Assembly (NCBI GenBank): GCA_900708905.1 | Contig: CAADRB010000006.1 | Coordinates: 2,943,927-3,007,926 of the forward strand | DNA: 64,000 bases | Origin: Hymenolepis diminuta | Lineage: Eukaryota; Platyhelminthes; Cestoda; Cyclophyllidea; Hymenolepididae | Direction: 5' to 3' | Shown: positions 45,501 through 58,548 of the stretch, piece by piece | Layout of the letters: each line of letters begins with the position of its first letter | Numbering within the stretch: the stretch's first letter is position 1 | Translations under genes and position numbers: made by a program | The notes under the pieces: generated by a model | What the model was told of the DNA's origin: nothing | What the model saw: only the letters and a program-made list of their open reading frames with translations | Database searches by the model: none

Positions 45501-48500
45501 TGCAGAAATTCCTCAGAGTTTGAAGTGTTTTATCTATGTACTGTAGAAAAGAAGATAAATGCGCGATTAAGAGTGACATTCATAGAGGAAAAGATAATAA
45601 GCAGAGTAACGACTAGTACTACTCGAATTAATCGATTTTATTAGTCAAAGGAACTAAAATCTTACCTCTCTATAAGTATTCTGAAACCACAACTCATAAG
45701 GCGTTTCTGCAGAAGCATCCAGGGTAAGAGCAGAAAGTTGTTCAAAGATAGAGAAGGTCGGTGCTAACAGAGCCTCACAACGTAATTTTAAAATGTCATC
45801 CATTGAGTTCACTGAATTCTCCTTTTCACTCTCCCTCTCATGTTCAAGGGCGATCAGCTAGGATAAAAAAGAACAAGACGATTTAACAAGGGAGCCCAGC
45901 ATAAAGTTTAAACTGATACTACAACAACGCACTCTTTTATTGAAGTCATCCAAATGTTGAGTAAGAATTCCAAACCAAAGTTCATCCCACAGAACAGTAA
46001 TTCTCCTCATCTCATCAATGAAGGAAGAAACTTCATTAACCATAGATGAATAACCAGCGTCGACAAGTGCTTCAACTAATTTCAAGTGACTTTCCACTTT
46101 GGCTTCATATTGCACTGCAATAGAAAAAAAAAGGAAAGATAATTCATGTTGAATGAACATGAGTCACTTAAAAAATAGTACTGACCATAATCGACGCCTC
46201 TACAGCCAACAAGAGCAGGATAGACCAGCTTCTTAGCCAGAACACGATCACTGTTGGAAGTTGCTGTCGCTGCCTTAGTTGTTGTGTGGATAAGTCGACT
46301 GAGAAGATCTAGGAGACATTGTCGAACAACGGGGTCAGGATGTCCCAGACGATCCAAAATTTGTGGCAAACACCCTGTCCACACGATAGAGCTTGTGTGC
46401 GAATCGATTGAGTCGGAGATAAAAGAGTTGGGATTCTTTGTAATGCCATGAGTTATCAAATCTGCTACAGTGTTACGAAGAATACGGCTTGGTTCATTGA
46501 GAAGGCTCAACAATCGTAAAGCAGCTAAAGATAAGTGAAGAGAAGAGATAAAAATAGGACGAGTCGCATTTATGAGCGTGAACTTGTTTAAGTTGCATAT
46601 AAGGTTATGAAGAAGCGTGTACAACTAATATTTCTTGTCTTACAGTGAGTTAAGTACTCAGAATAGTAATAAACAACTTATATCTTTTTCCACCCTGCAA
46701 TGTCTCAAATGAAAGTCAAAACATACGTTTTATCCTACCCTCGTATGTATGGACACGTCACCATGTCCCTCTCTCATAATGAGCTGTCTGTTAAATTTAA
46801 ATCAAACAGACCTCCAAAAAAATTCTTTCTACACTAATCCAATAAGGAACATTTAGTTACTCTACTGTCTTTGGAAACATTGGAGTTAGCAATTTTACCT
46901 TCCTTTGGATTCATGTTTAACAATTTAATACTAGTAGAGAGAACTAGTCGTGTGCCGCTGTAAGAAGTATTCGAATGATCAGCAACTGAAAACGTACCCC
47001 GAGTTGAATTGAGCGGTCGAATCTTCTCCTGTGCTGATCCACCAGTTGGCAATCTTCGACCAGCGACAGCCAGAAAAGTGACGTAGGCTTGAGCGGAAAT
47101 TGACTGCAGGGCGTAAAGGCGTGAGGTAAGAGCAGCCGCAAGGGAAGAGCATTCAGAGAGAAGACGGTCAGCGTCAATCAGAGCAATCTCCTCAGCCAAA
47201 TATTCAATGAATGTATCCCTTAGCTGAAGAAAGAAAATAAACGCAGGATTAGATGGGGGCTTAAAAAGCCATTTTGTGTAGTCATGCCAACACACATGGA
47301 CCTGATCTTATCTACAATGACGGTATAACACACTATATCCAAGGGGGGAAGAAAGGAAGAGCATCAAAATACCCGAATATATTCGCCTAAACATTCCATC
47401 AAAACTGTGAAACCAATTGAAGAGTGAAGAGTTCCAGACGATAAAACGTTCAAGAAACGTGTCAAGTTATCGCCATATTAAGAAGGAGCAAAAATCTTTC
47501 TTTTCGAATGCAAAATGGGGAAGTATCATTATAGAAGTGCGTACTCAGATTGATACAGAGGCTACAAATAAATGTTACGTAAAACCTAAGTCACAGATCA
47601 ATGAGTCAAAATTTCATTAAATGAACTTTTGATGTAGTTACGTATCAATAGTTCATTAAAAAAGCCAAACATAAGATCAATTAATAGCGTTAATGTATTC
47701 AAAAGACACACGTAATTCAATAAGAAATCTCATACCCAATGCCACGTGTTCTACAAGAGCAAGAGAGGATATACTTAGAATATATTAAGCATGTAGTACT
47801 CATTCAATTAATTATTAAAAAAGATGTAGATTGCAATTTGATTTATTTGGCACGTGATAATGAAACCAATACGCAGGTGAAGTGACAAAATAACAATGAC
47901 CAATCTCGACTAAATACGTAGTAGGTATTTTTAGGTTTTCAGGTTTAATACCTAACCTACTACGTCATATACATCAGTTATGTAGCAACAATAGGTTTGA
48001 CTACCAAGTTAGACAACACTGATTTAGAGATTATTGAATGATCAAATGCACTATTTCTGATCAGTACAGACATGGCCTGTATTTGCATGTTTTCTCTAAC
48101 AAGAAAAAGTTTCATTTGTAGCTTGTTATTAAAACATCAAAATGAGAATCGGGACGGAAACCCCATAGGGTAAAAAGTATGCTAACACGACGATGCCGAC
48201 GCATAAAATGAGCTATGCAGAGTTAACATAATTTAATTAGACGTATTATCAACCCACTTAGCGATCAACACAAAGGTCTCAGGATCAGGTCACCAGCAGC
48301 TTTATGTAGACAAATACGAATAATAAACATGAGGAAAGCTCCAATTCAGTATATTGATAACACGTCTGATACCAAATGGTTTTTACGGTCTTTAACACAG
48401 TTTTATTTGCAAAATTAGCCGTGATTATCCATTATAATTATCATTATTCATGTGCGATAAATGTGTGCCATCCTTAGATTTAACAAGGATCTGAATTTTA

Positions 48501-51500
48501 GGATTTGTAGCTCATATCTACACCAGAATGTAGGGATTCAAGGTCAATCAGTGGAAGTAACCGTATCGGCTTATTCTAAGGGTCACCTCGGTAAGCTTTC
48601 ATTCAACGATACACATCCTAGGCTTCACCAAATGTGAAAAAGATCTAAAATCTATTCCAATCTAAGTGCGATATATTTAGAACAAATCTGTTACTCAAAG
48701 TGGAATTTAAGGCATTAATTAGACTTCACTTAGATTTGACGTCATCCAATTGTTAGTGATGAACGGACATCTATAATAATCCAATAAATACCCGCTAGAC
48801 ACAGCTGCTGTAGGAGTCCTCATTTAGTTACTTCAGAAAACATTCTGCTCTCTTGCTTTAACGAGAAATTGGTGTTATTCCTTTGAGCTTAAGGAACACT
48901 AATAGATTAACCGGATCGATTGCAACTCCAAAGCATGCTCCTAATAATCCGCAATTGTCTGTTTTCCCATTTCGGAAAGTTTTCTTTTTAAAAATAGATT
49001 CTCATGGGGAAGAAATCAATATCAATTAATGCAAAAACAAGCACAATAACAGCGTACAAGATGAGTTAGCATAAACGATTTAACTGAACTGACAGCCGTA
49101 CTTAAATGTGGTCATTTAAAGTCAGACATTGCAGGAGTTTTTTGTTACTGCAAATATGGTTGATTTCTTCACTGTTCCTATTTCTATTTCTATTGAAATT
49201 CCAGCAGTCGCTGAGTTTGTTTCTGAAGTGGACGAAATTACCACTTCTGCAAGTGCCCGAAAATAAAAGTTTGGCTATTGATACTAGTGTTGAAAATTTA
49301 AATTCTCCTATTTCCTCTACTATCTAATGAATTCGACGGAGTTACCCGTGGAAAGTCTAAAAGATCCTAACATCTTCATGCATGCTACTGTGAGTGAATT
49401 TGAGCCAAAGTTCATTTTCATATAAGGAGACAAATTCATTTGTCTGGGAATCTAATTAATTCTCCTACTTTCTTGAAGCGGACAAACCATTCCCACGGTG
49501 ACGTGTTCAAACTTAAAAAACCTACATTCTTGGGCATTATTCCACTATCTATTTCTCTGCAATGGATTCTTCATAAGAAAATAATGGCATAACGATGCGG
49601 CGAAGGAAAAGGCACAATATTCAAACCAGTCTCAATTTGTCCTAATTGCTTGTGTCCCTTACTTAATAATCCCACTAATTCATCGGTATTAAATTTGTAA
49701 TTTGCCGTCAATTTCATTCATGTTCAAAAACGTAGAGAAAATGTAGTCATCGGTCAGAGTGATTTTATTCCATTCCCTACATAAAGAACTCCATGACGCA
49801 TATGCCTGTCAATCTTGGGTATTCCTCTTTACGTATACTTTCTGTGTGTGGTCTTATTCGATACACTCTTCGTGTTATTCAATTCCACTGTCTGTGTACT
49901 GTGCTAATTCATATACAACTAGTAGTGAAGAGTTAGGGGAGTAATTCAAAATACTAGATTAAGGTTAATACAGATTTCAGATATGAGGTCATCAATCATG
50001 TTTTCAGTCTTAACTCTGTAACCACTGCCCAATCTTTCGCCAACTTTGTCGAGTAAAGGGTACATTTCTCTGTTTCGTAAAATAAAAATACAAACTAATG
50101 CAGACATCCATTCTTCCACTGCAAGTGCCATCCAATCGCTTACAAAGCTAAGTTAAAAACCAAATGGAGCACTCTTCAAATATCTCCCGTCAATCAATTA
50201 TAAACACCCTCATCTGAATCCTATCCTTTGATCAAATAAAGTAGGAGACCATATACCTGCATTCAGCATTAAAAAATGAGTAGAGATACTGATCCAGACA
50301 CTGTCAAAAGCAAGAACTTTTGAAGTAGTTGTCCAGCAGAGAATACATCAATTCAACTTACCTCTCCACTTGTAGTCGCATCAGTATTATGAAGATCTTC
50401 GATACAATACTGATAGGATCTGAACCCATCACTAATCTTGTCAAGAAAAGCGTAGATTTTGGCGACAATTCGTTTATCCATCAAGGGAACCTTCTTAAAC
50501 ACCTCAGAAGGTATCAAATCAATCAGAGATTCACGCTCTTCGGTGGTTAGAGAATTTAATATCGGGGTTGAGATATACTCAGATGACGACGCTTTTAGTA
50601 CCCTATGTGCTTCCGTTCTGGTCTGTTTCACCTGCAGAGAAAGAAATAGAAAAGGGGGTAAATATGGATAATAAAACGAAACAAGGAATAGTCTAGATAA
50701 TTAATGGGTCATGAACCGCCAAGCAAGTTACAACCAAGACTAGGTTAACAACCACACCAGCCCTTTTGGACACAGAGTGGACCAACCAGTCACATGAGAA
50801 GAAACTGGCCGTTGATTAGATCAGGAGATATATTCATCTTCAAGTCCCTAACTGAATCAGAGGAGTGTGATTGCTTCCTCATTTTTTGTATTCTTCGTAC
50901 CTCCCTTGCCCTTATTTTTATCTGTCAGACATTTTATAGATGTTAATCCCTTTCATATTAACCAGCCTAAAATATAACCTATTCTCTAAAAAAGACCACA
51001 TTTCCATAATTGGCGGCTGACTCATCCAAGTTGATGTAAGTATGACATGGACAGATAATACTCAAGGACCACGTTATTTTCACAAATCAAACTGATAGTA
51101 CCTCTGTGATGATTATTCCGTGTGTTCTCGGTCTTTCATTAATATACATCCCTATTCTTAATTTCTTCAATGACCTCGAGGAAATTGACCAGATTCTTTG
51201 TTTCAAATCATCAGTCAACCCATCTCGTCGAATAACTCAAGATCTGGATGGGCCGCAATCCTTCAGATTTCACTTGGATATGACAATAAGATCAAAGTAG
51301 ATTTTATTAGAAATAAACTCACTTCACTCTGACCCCTCTCATAACACCAATGAGCCATCTCTAACCAAGCAGAAGCGGATTCATTCGTGTGAGAAATGTT
51401 GGTCGCAAACATGAGAAGGCGCATTTGCAACTCTGAAGGTGAAAGACCATTCTCCATAGGGTCCAAAGAGAAAGAGGATCGAATGGGCTTACCGTCTGCC

Positions 51501-54500
51501 CATGTGTGCGATGCCATTTGGCCAAAGAAACTCAAGTTCTTCACCAGATCTGACGCAACGCCACTTACTATTTGACAATTCTAAAATTGTGGAAAATGAA
51601 ATGAACTCATTAATAAAAGTCAAAGCCTCTGGCAAATATTCCCAATCAATACCTGAAAACGATAATAAAAGGCTTGCGCGTCTTTTTAAAAACTGACCGA
51701 ATTAAATTTTATTTTGATGAGTTTATTACTAAAATATGTAAATTTAATTTTTATCCAGTTTGTATTAGGTGATTTCTGATATAAATTTATTGACATAGCA
51801 TGACTGGTCACAATAAGCTCTGAACATTGCAGACGCGAAATTACCCTGGAGTCATATAATTATATTTGAACTTTGAAAATATTAGGACATAGCAAAATGA
51901 CGTGTATCTGAGAAACTTAAAATGACCATCTCAATATACCTAGAACTGCTTGATGTCCTGTCTTTGTTATCCACTTCCATTTGGCCTATTATTTTGGCAT
52001 ATTTTATATTCACCTGTGTTTCGATGCATCCACATGATTAAAATTTATTAAAGGAGTTCATGAGCGAACACTAATGACCTTCACTACCATCTTGTGCCGT
52101 GATTATCTGAAAAAATGTACCTGATCCAAATCAATAATTAATAAGCTCAGGAAGACATGATCATGATTTCTCTTTCTTAATAGGGTGAGGATGGACAGTG
52201 AAGCAGTTAACTATTCTCAAGAAGTAAAAGGCGCGCAACCTGAATTCAAAGATCAAACGTTTTAAGAGTCTTTTGATACCTTGATTTTAATTTCCACTCC
52301 TACTCTTGATCCCTTACCCCCTATAGTGGAATGCTTTAATGTTCCATGTTCAGATGCTTTCCCACAATGAAAAATAGCATTTTTTGCCTTACCGTGGGCA
52401 ATTACAATAATAATTTTTGTTTACCATGGGTAATAATGATCAGCACTTGCCTGTTCCTTCCCTATTGAATCCATGACTTCATGACAGAGGTTTCTGACTT
52501 CTGTGGAAGACTTTTGAACTGAGGACGGGTAGCTCAAGCACTTGAACAGCTGTAGAGCGACAGAGACATTCAGTTGGTAATGTTTCTCTTTCTCCTTTTC
52601 AATATCAGACGCTGCTGTGATGCCATACAGAAGTCCCTCTGAAAGACATGTCATAGCAGCAATACGATTGGTGTTTGAATCACTAGATGTCCACAGCAGA
52701 TTAGCCACATATCGAATGAAGCGGAGTTTATCATCCAGTTGCAAATCTTCTCGTGACTTGATTGAAGCAATTAAAGTGGCAAAGTCATGCAGATCCTCTT
52801 TTATACCCATAGCTTTAAATTGCTGATTAAGAAGCCTTAACGCTACACCTCTTGAACATTCGACAGGCAGGCGGCTAATATCATCATGAGGGGGAAGCAA
52901 AAGGGGTTCACAGGCATCAAGAAAGACAGATGGGTTGACGTCATTTTTGGTCAGAAGACTCCAGGTGCCGAGACTGAGATCAACAATCGGTGGCCAAGGG
53001 GTTGGAGACTTTGTAGCAAGTAGATCAGCCTCCGCAACAAGAGTTTGAAGGGAGGACTCAGCCTCTAGGTGCAAGGAAGAGACTGAGGACTCTGGAGCAC
53101 CGTTGGCAAGGTCAATTAGTGGAATGACCGCAGCGGCATGACTACGAGTGACCAGTGTCATATCAGAGAGAAAGTTTGGAGTAGACGAGAGTAGTTTGTC
53201 CTCTTGATCCGCTATGAATGATGCAAGAGCTTCTGCAGGCTTGGAGATTTGAGGTATTGAGTTATCCCAGCTGCAAACAATTGAATAAGAGTATAAGTTT
53301 CACGATCGCATCAATATAACCAATGATAAAATCGATACCTCTGTATTTCCAATAAACGGAACTAATATCCGTTTACTAATTTACTAATGTCCATAACTCA
53401 GTGATACTCTCGTCTACTTGCACTTGGCTGAAAAGAAGATGCAAATAAATAGGGATGGTATTACTAATCACGGAAATAAATCAACCGTCCAACTAGTTCT
53501 GAATATAATGAGCATAATCCGGGAGTCAAACTATAAAAACCGAACATCGTGACTCAGCTTTAGAAAACATGGACAACGCAATGCTCCTGAAGTTGAGTAG
53601 GACTTGTGATGTTCTGACCTCATTAAAGACTGACTCCTTACTCTGTTTAATACTCTATTAGACTCATTTGTAGTTCTCCCTGTTCAGTTGCTTTTCTATG
53701 GTTAAAGCTTTTAAAAGTCCTCTGCGGTGTCATGGACAATAATAATGACCTCATAAAAAAATGAATTAACCTTGAAAGCCTTTGCAGAGCCTTAATTCGA
53801 CAACTCGACGCATCCGGTTGACGAAATAGAAGTTGATCTGAAATCTCCACCTCTCTCTTAATAATTCCCCTGCGTTTTGGGGTAATTGGTGGAACATCAC
53901 CCTGGTTATCAACAACATCCACCTTCTTGCTACCGGATTGAGGTTCCATACAGCCCCCAATACGCAAAAGGAGATTGATGAAGGTGCGCCTAGCAAATTC
54001 ATAGGACATGGCTCCAAATGAGTTGGGTAGCGGCGTTGAAAAGACCTCGAAGAAGTGGAATAGAAAGGTAAGACCATCATCGAGATTCCCACGAAGAATT
54101 TGCACCAAACCGCGAATCCAACTGAAGATATGCAGACCTGAACTGTTTGCATTCACGGACAAACGTTCCAGGAAACTGAAATAGGCAGGTAGTATTTACA
54201 AGAGAATACTTAAATGCATCTTCGAAAAATAAAAAGAAATCGTCGCCGAAGACAAAGTAAGTAGTATTGTTGAGCGTAAACAGAAAAAGCGACAGAAAAG
54301 AGGATTAATAACTTCAATTAAATTAATTAACTTCTTTAATAAACAGTATGAAATGACGCAAATTTTGTTTCCTAAAACTATTATTCAATCCCTTGCTACG
54401 TCCACACGTTCACTAATTGAATTTCTTGCCTTTGCAATTTCCCACAGTTAACTAAACCTGAAACAAAAGGTAGTCTTCCGACTACCTATAGATAAATATA

Positions 54501-57500
54501 CTCATCGATGATAACTCTGTCTTCTCTCAACTTGGAAAGTTACCATAAAAAACGGATGGTTCTCAGTAGACATTACGGTATAAAAGTAATCTTAACACAG
54601 CCAGACGGCGAAAGCTGTCACAGCTGAAATCGACAATGACCTCAATCAAGGGCAACATGTTATGATAAACACACCCATTATTACATCATTAAAACATTAC
54701 ATTATTACATTTATTAATAAGACGTTATTTAAGAAACTCGTCAGACTAATAACAATGGGAACAATTGAGCAGGTAGTTAAGCAACTTTTGAATGTGCTTG
54801 TAGTCGTCTCAGGCTTTCCATTAGCAGCCTAATACGGTGGATATACCAGTTAGCGGTAGGAAGCACTAATTGTGTATTGCTATCATTAATTGGTCTCAAA
54901 CTATTCTACTATTAATCAAGGCACTAGTTGGTTAATGGCAAGAGTACCGAAAGGTGAAGAATCGATAATAACTAATAAACTTCAAGACGATCAACTGAAA
55001 ATATAAACCTTTTGTGATTATCAGTGATAATACCCTAAGAAAAAAATAGCAAAAAACCCGTCCCCTCCTCCCTATTTAATCGACCCTTGTAAACTAATAG
55101 TACATACTGATCGCTGAGTGTATGGACTTCTTGTTCATCTGATGCAAACCAAGAAAATTCAAAATGACTTACTCATGAACAAGTTCCAGTTCATTCAGTG
55201 CCTTCAGCTGATGCAGAGCTTGAATCAATAGGAGCATAATCTTCTCCGGATTATCTACAAGTTTGAGTTTATTGAGAAACTCCTGTGGATTCGTGCTAAC
55301 TGTTTGGTAAAGTATCGAGTAGATATTCCAAACCACAGTAGCTGGACATTCAACGCCTTGAAGAGAAATTCCAGACATCCAAGCGGCAAGAGAGGCCAAC
55401 GGGATCCTAATTCGATTAAACCACTTCCGACAAGTAATTGAATTAGCTCTAAGGAAGATATGGGTGCTAATTGGAGATGGCAGCACCGCGGCAGCATAAC
55501 CATCAACTCCATTCATCATTGACTTCTCCATTGATCGCATAAATGTAAGAAGCATTCCACCATGGTTCACCAGCCATAATGGAGTTTGGTAGCTCAGAAG
55601 ATCAACAGGAATATCAAAAAAAGCCTTTAAGTCTTTCGCATAGGGATAATTCCCCGTTCGTCCAGTTAGATTTGCAAGCACTGCATGGATGATGCCCTCA
55701 ATAGAAAGGAAAGTGCTGATCGGATCAACCCAAGGGGCTACATTCAACTTGTTGTCCATAATAGCTGAGGAAGCGAAATAAGAAACAATCGATAAAGACG
55801 AAGTATCCTCAGCAAACCAATTTGCATTACAAGTGTAAGTTGGAACCGGAGATACAAGACAAGCAAGTCTCCGAAGATAGTCAGTCGAATGTTCCAGAAC
55901 GTTGAATCGAGTCAAATCACCTTCTGATGGGGGAACACCTCGGGTTATGATGTTGAACACCCCTGCAGCTCCTGACAAGCTTGGGAAAGCACCGCAAACC
56001 AACGCTACTTCTTCCGATGACTCTAAATCTACCTCCTCTGTAAATTCATCGACAATAAGAGCGGTTGATAGAAAAATATTGGTGTCTGAATACCAGTGAA
56101 GCAGGGCATTTTTAGTTAGGGGTGATTTCAAATGTCGCAAAGATGGACCAAAAGTAAGAAGCAAATCAGCGCCCCTAAATTGAATTCGGGGAAATGGATG
56201 GCTGAGACACATGTAAATCAACTTGAAAATGACCTTATTTGGTTTCTTTTCCTTCCAGAGACGAATTAGATGTCCAATAGCCTCACAAAAATCTGCTCCA
56301 CAGTTTGCCCGAACAGGCGAGCATGGACTTTCCATTAAACGGAGGAGGTAGATACTCAATGCTTGAGAAATGTTGGTATCTGTCGTCCTATCCATCATCT
56401 TAAGCGTGTGATTTAATAAAATCAGTTCATGTAGATTCATCGTTGCTGTCTTAGTTAATTCTTCAGCTATAGCCACGAAGTCTGTAAATAACTCCAAATT
56501 ACGAAATTGTAAAACCAGCGACCAAAAGGCAAGTCGAATACGTAGAGGAATATTCCCAGAGATGCGTATTTCAGTTAAAATATTCCTTAGCCTGCTTACA
56601 GCCTCCTTCAGAGCGTACTCTGCGGTAGATTCACCGAAGCATAACTTCCAAATACCACTGAAAACCGATATAGCGAAGAGGATGCGCAATTCATCAGAGG
56701 GAGTAAGTGATCTACTCGAGAGTTTAGAACAGACCGACCTGAGATCTGACAGACACATATCAATTACTGGATTTAGTAGATCGCAATCCTTTACTAGACT
56801 AAGCAACAATTTTTGGAGTTCTGCAGACCCGCATCTAGAAACTTTCAAGCGTTGAATCAAAGTGTCAGATTTAAACAAAATCCGAAAGGCTCGAAGGACC
56901 TCAGCATGACCTCTTTTGGTAATTTTTTTCAAATGGTTTAACGTCAATTCACAGAGGATTTTAGCATGCTGAGATGATGGTTGGAGAATACAGTCTCCTG
57001 GTGGTAGAATCAAGTAAGATTCAATGTGCAAGCCGATGTAGTCCTGTTCAAGAGGTACGGTAGAGTTAGTGAAAAGGAGAATTTCTTGTATGCTTCGAAC
57101 TATTTCTCCATAAGTCAGAAGTGGAAGAGAGTAGGTCGGTGGAATATGTGATCGCGAAGATGAAGTAGGTGATTTGAAAGAAATCAGTGAATACAACATA
57201 TCGAGGGTTTGGAGAATACTAAGGAGATGATTGTGCCATTCGGACTGATCAAGAGAGGTCAAATCGATACGTGCTGGTGGAGTTGTCTCATTAGCATATT
57301 TGAGCATACTTGAACAAACTCCAGCCAGAACAGAAAAGAAGAGCTTAGCAGCAATGAGACGTTGTGTCATGTCATTCTGTGGCATTGAGCGCCCAGTACG
57401 TCTATTACCCTTAACGGACGCCAACTGATAGTGCTCCGTAAGGGCTTCACGGAAAGCATTGTCAGCATCTTCAATCAGATGGCTCAGCATGCCACAAGTG

Positions 57501-58474
57501 GATTGACTAACTTTAAAGGAAGGAACCTCTGACGACGCATTGTAAAACCACCATTTTGAAAAATGGAGACAAATTTGATTAAGAATTGAGCCCTGAGATA
57601 TACTGTGATGGACATCAGAGGAATCCACACACCAGCCAATTAGAATATCCACCAAATCACTGAAACGCCGGCCAAACTCCCTAGGATTGTAATCCCCGAT
57701 TAGTGCAGCCACGTTAACCAAACGAGAAACGGTTTCAACCTCATTAAGAGAATCAGTGAGCGAGATCAAATCGGAGATTAAAGTGGCAGCAAGTTTAGAA
57801 GAAATATGAGTGGTTGGAGAAGGGTTCTTTGATAATATGGAAGCGATAAGAGCCAAAATACCGGCTCTGCATTGAGATGAATTATTTCTGCATATCCATT
57901 GAATTAACCGACCAACATAGGTAATTACAGCAGTATTGGCGTCTTCACTCTGATCAAACAAGACTACGAGTTCAGAAGTAATATCCGCAATAAGAGAAAT
58001 TAGTTCACTAGGGCAGTGCTTTTCGCAGATAGAATACTCCAAAGCTCTCAGACAAGATTCCAGAGATCGATTGCTGTTAGAGTTCGTGTAATTAGTACCT
58101 GAACGTCTTGGTACCGAACCCGCAGATCTAAGAACTCCAATAAGTTCTAGAGCAGCGTTTATCCGGATATCATTATCCAAATTAGCTGCGGTTAATTTTT
58201 TCAAGTTCTTGTAGAATTGAGAGTTATGGCGATTGGTGAAAGGCGACGGGAGATTAAGCATTTGAGAAGTGAATTCTAACTTTTTTCGTGACAGGTCGAT
58301 ATCATAGGGATGGTTTTGATATTGCAGGTGTTTGATGATGAGATTGGATTTGTGTTTAGGGGAACTACCGAGAAGAGGTAATGGTCCATAAGTTGTTTTA
58401 TTTCCAGATTTGGTGAGGTTTTTCTTCCTTCTTCTAACAGGACCATTTTCCCTGGAAGAAAGCATTGACGATGT
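39340..58474 (-). CDS. SMG1: SMG1, PI3K-related kinase of nonsense-mediated mRNA decay
   Basis: SMG1 phosphorylates UPF1 to commit transcripts with premature stop codons to decay. Exons on the minus strand are 58474-55173, 54175-53771, 53270-52451, 51580-51323, 50631-50362, 50300-50257, 50147-49955, 47223-46899, 46524-46186, 46114-45933, 45857-45666, 45540-44082, 43323-40892, 40819-40448 and 39585-39340. From ATG 58465 they make about 3609 aa; human SMG1 has 3661. Family landmarks are VDILIGWCVD (near residue 270), WFNRIRIPLASLAAWMSG at the end of the N-terminal HEAT region, RRITVLWDELWFGIL (about 2020), the kinase domain (about 2250-2500) and a C-terminal FATC ending NLALMFEGWTPWV. All junction phases agree. 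The exon 7 donor is the least certain junction; an extra small exon could lie in the 2.7 kb intron after it. One intron uses a GC donor. Upstream ankyrin exons may belong to the same protein. Confidence 0.93.
40025..40220 (+). repeat. dispersed repeat R2, copy 2 (in SMG1 intron 14)
   Basis: This copy aligns to 27991-28240. The core gcagaagtatatgcgcagat is followed by cgatgcaaagatcg and, downstream, gttatgtgtattcctcct. It sits antisense to SMG1 in the intron before the FATC exon. One frame reads AEVYAQIDAKIVENC. Confidence 0.6.
40892..43323 (-). other. SMG1: SMG1 exon 13: long helical C-terminal insertion
   Basis: A 2.4-kb exon coding about 810 residues between the kinase core and FATC. SMG1 is known for a very long insertion here that restrains kinase activity. 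The sequence is mostly helical and coiled-coil-like (ELENTREEIKSALERVENF). Similarity to human in this region is low; the assignment rests on position, frame and length. Confidence 0.8.
44082..45540 (-). other. SMG1: SMG1 exon 12: PIKK catalytic domain
   Basis: This exon holds the end of the FAT region, a long acidic insert and the kinase domain. The ATP-binding side reads YPTKTRPKYLAFFNDKGQ and YLLKCLEDLRLDERIM, with the lysine in LLKCLEDL. The catalytic loop is GLGDRHLDN and the metal-binding motif is VHIDFNVCF, the PIKK version of DFG. The activation segment EGRSLKVPELVPFRFT resembles human SMG1. The Glu-rich insert (about 45,290-45,405) separates the last FAT helices from the kinase N-lobe. 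All catalytic residues are present, so the enzyme should be active. Confidence 0.93.
47500..47580 (+). repeat. dispersed repeat R2, copy 3 (fragment)
   Basis: The core agaagtgcgtactcagattg at 47532 matches the R2 core. The same frame reads IEVRTQIDTEATNK. Only the core aligns convincingly, so this is a fragment or a more diverged copy. Confidence 0.4.
47916..47965. repeat. 50-nt inverted repeat hairpin
   Basis: acgtagtagg and cctactacgt form a perfect 10-bp outer stem. Inside, ttaggt and acctaa pair again, and an alternative pairing taggtatt/aataccta exists. It could be a miniature palindromic element or an intronic RNA hairpin. Confidence 0.6.
55173..58474 (-). other. SMG1: SMG1 exon 1: N-terminal HEAT-repeat region
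   Basis: A single 3.3-kb exon coding about 1097 residues of helical-repeat sequence. It matches the N-terminal solenoid of SMG1 at the VDILIGWCVD block and at the IEGIIHAVLANLTG and WFNRIRIPL blocks near its end. The first residues are basic and disordered (RRRKKNLTKSGNK). The splice acceptor gtctag lies 9 nt before the ATG and keeps frame with the ankyrin exons. Confidence 0.85.
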
Positions 58475-58548
58475 CTAGACAAAAAACCAGATAGAAAACC
58501 AAATATGCATGGTATAAATGGAAATATATCACTAATCAATGAACTCAC

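Larger units (their letters stand above)
47224..49954 (-). other. SMG1 intron 7 (2.7 kb)
   Basis: The largest SMG1 intron as modelled. It holds a weak R2 copy (47500-47580, +), a hairpin at 47916-47965 and AT-rich filler. The + frame at 49106-49327 is Leu/Phe-rich and starts like a membrane segment but has no other support. A missed small exon is possible because the donor after 49955 (gtattt) is weak. Confidence 0.6.

Noticed and set aside
49106..49327. A Leu/Phe-rich frame resembling a signal or membrane peptide.
   Set aside because: It lies antisense in an SMG1 intron, has no homologous domain, and AT-rich DNA readily yields such hydrophobic frames.
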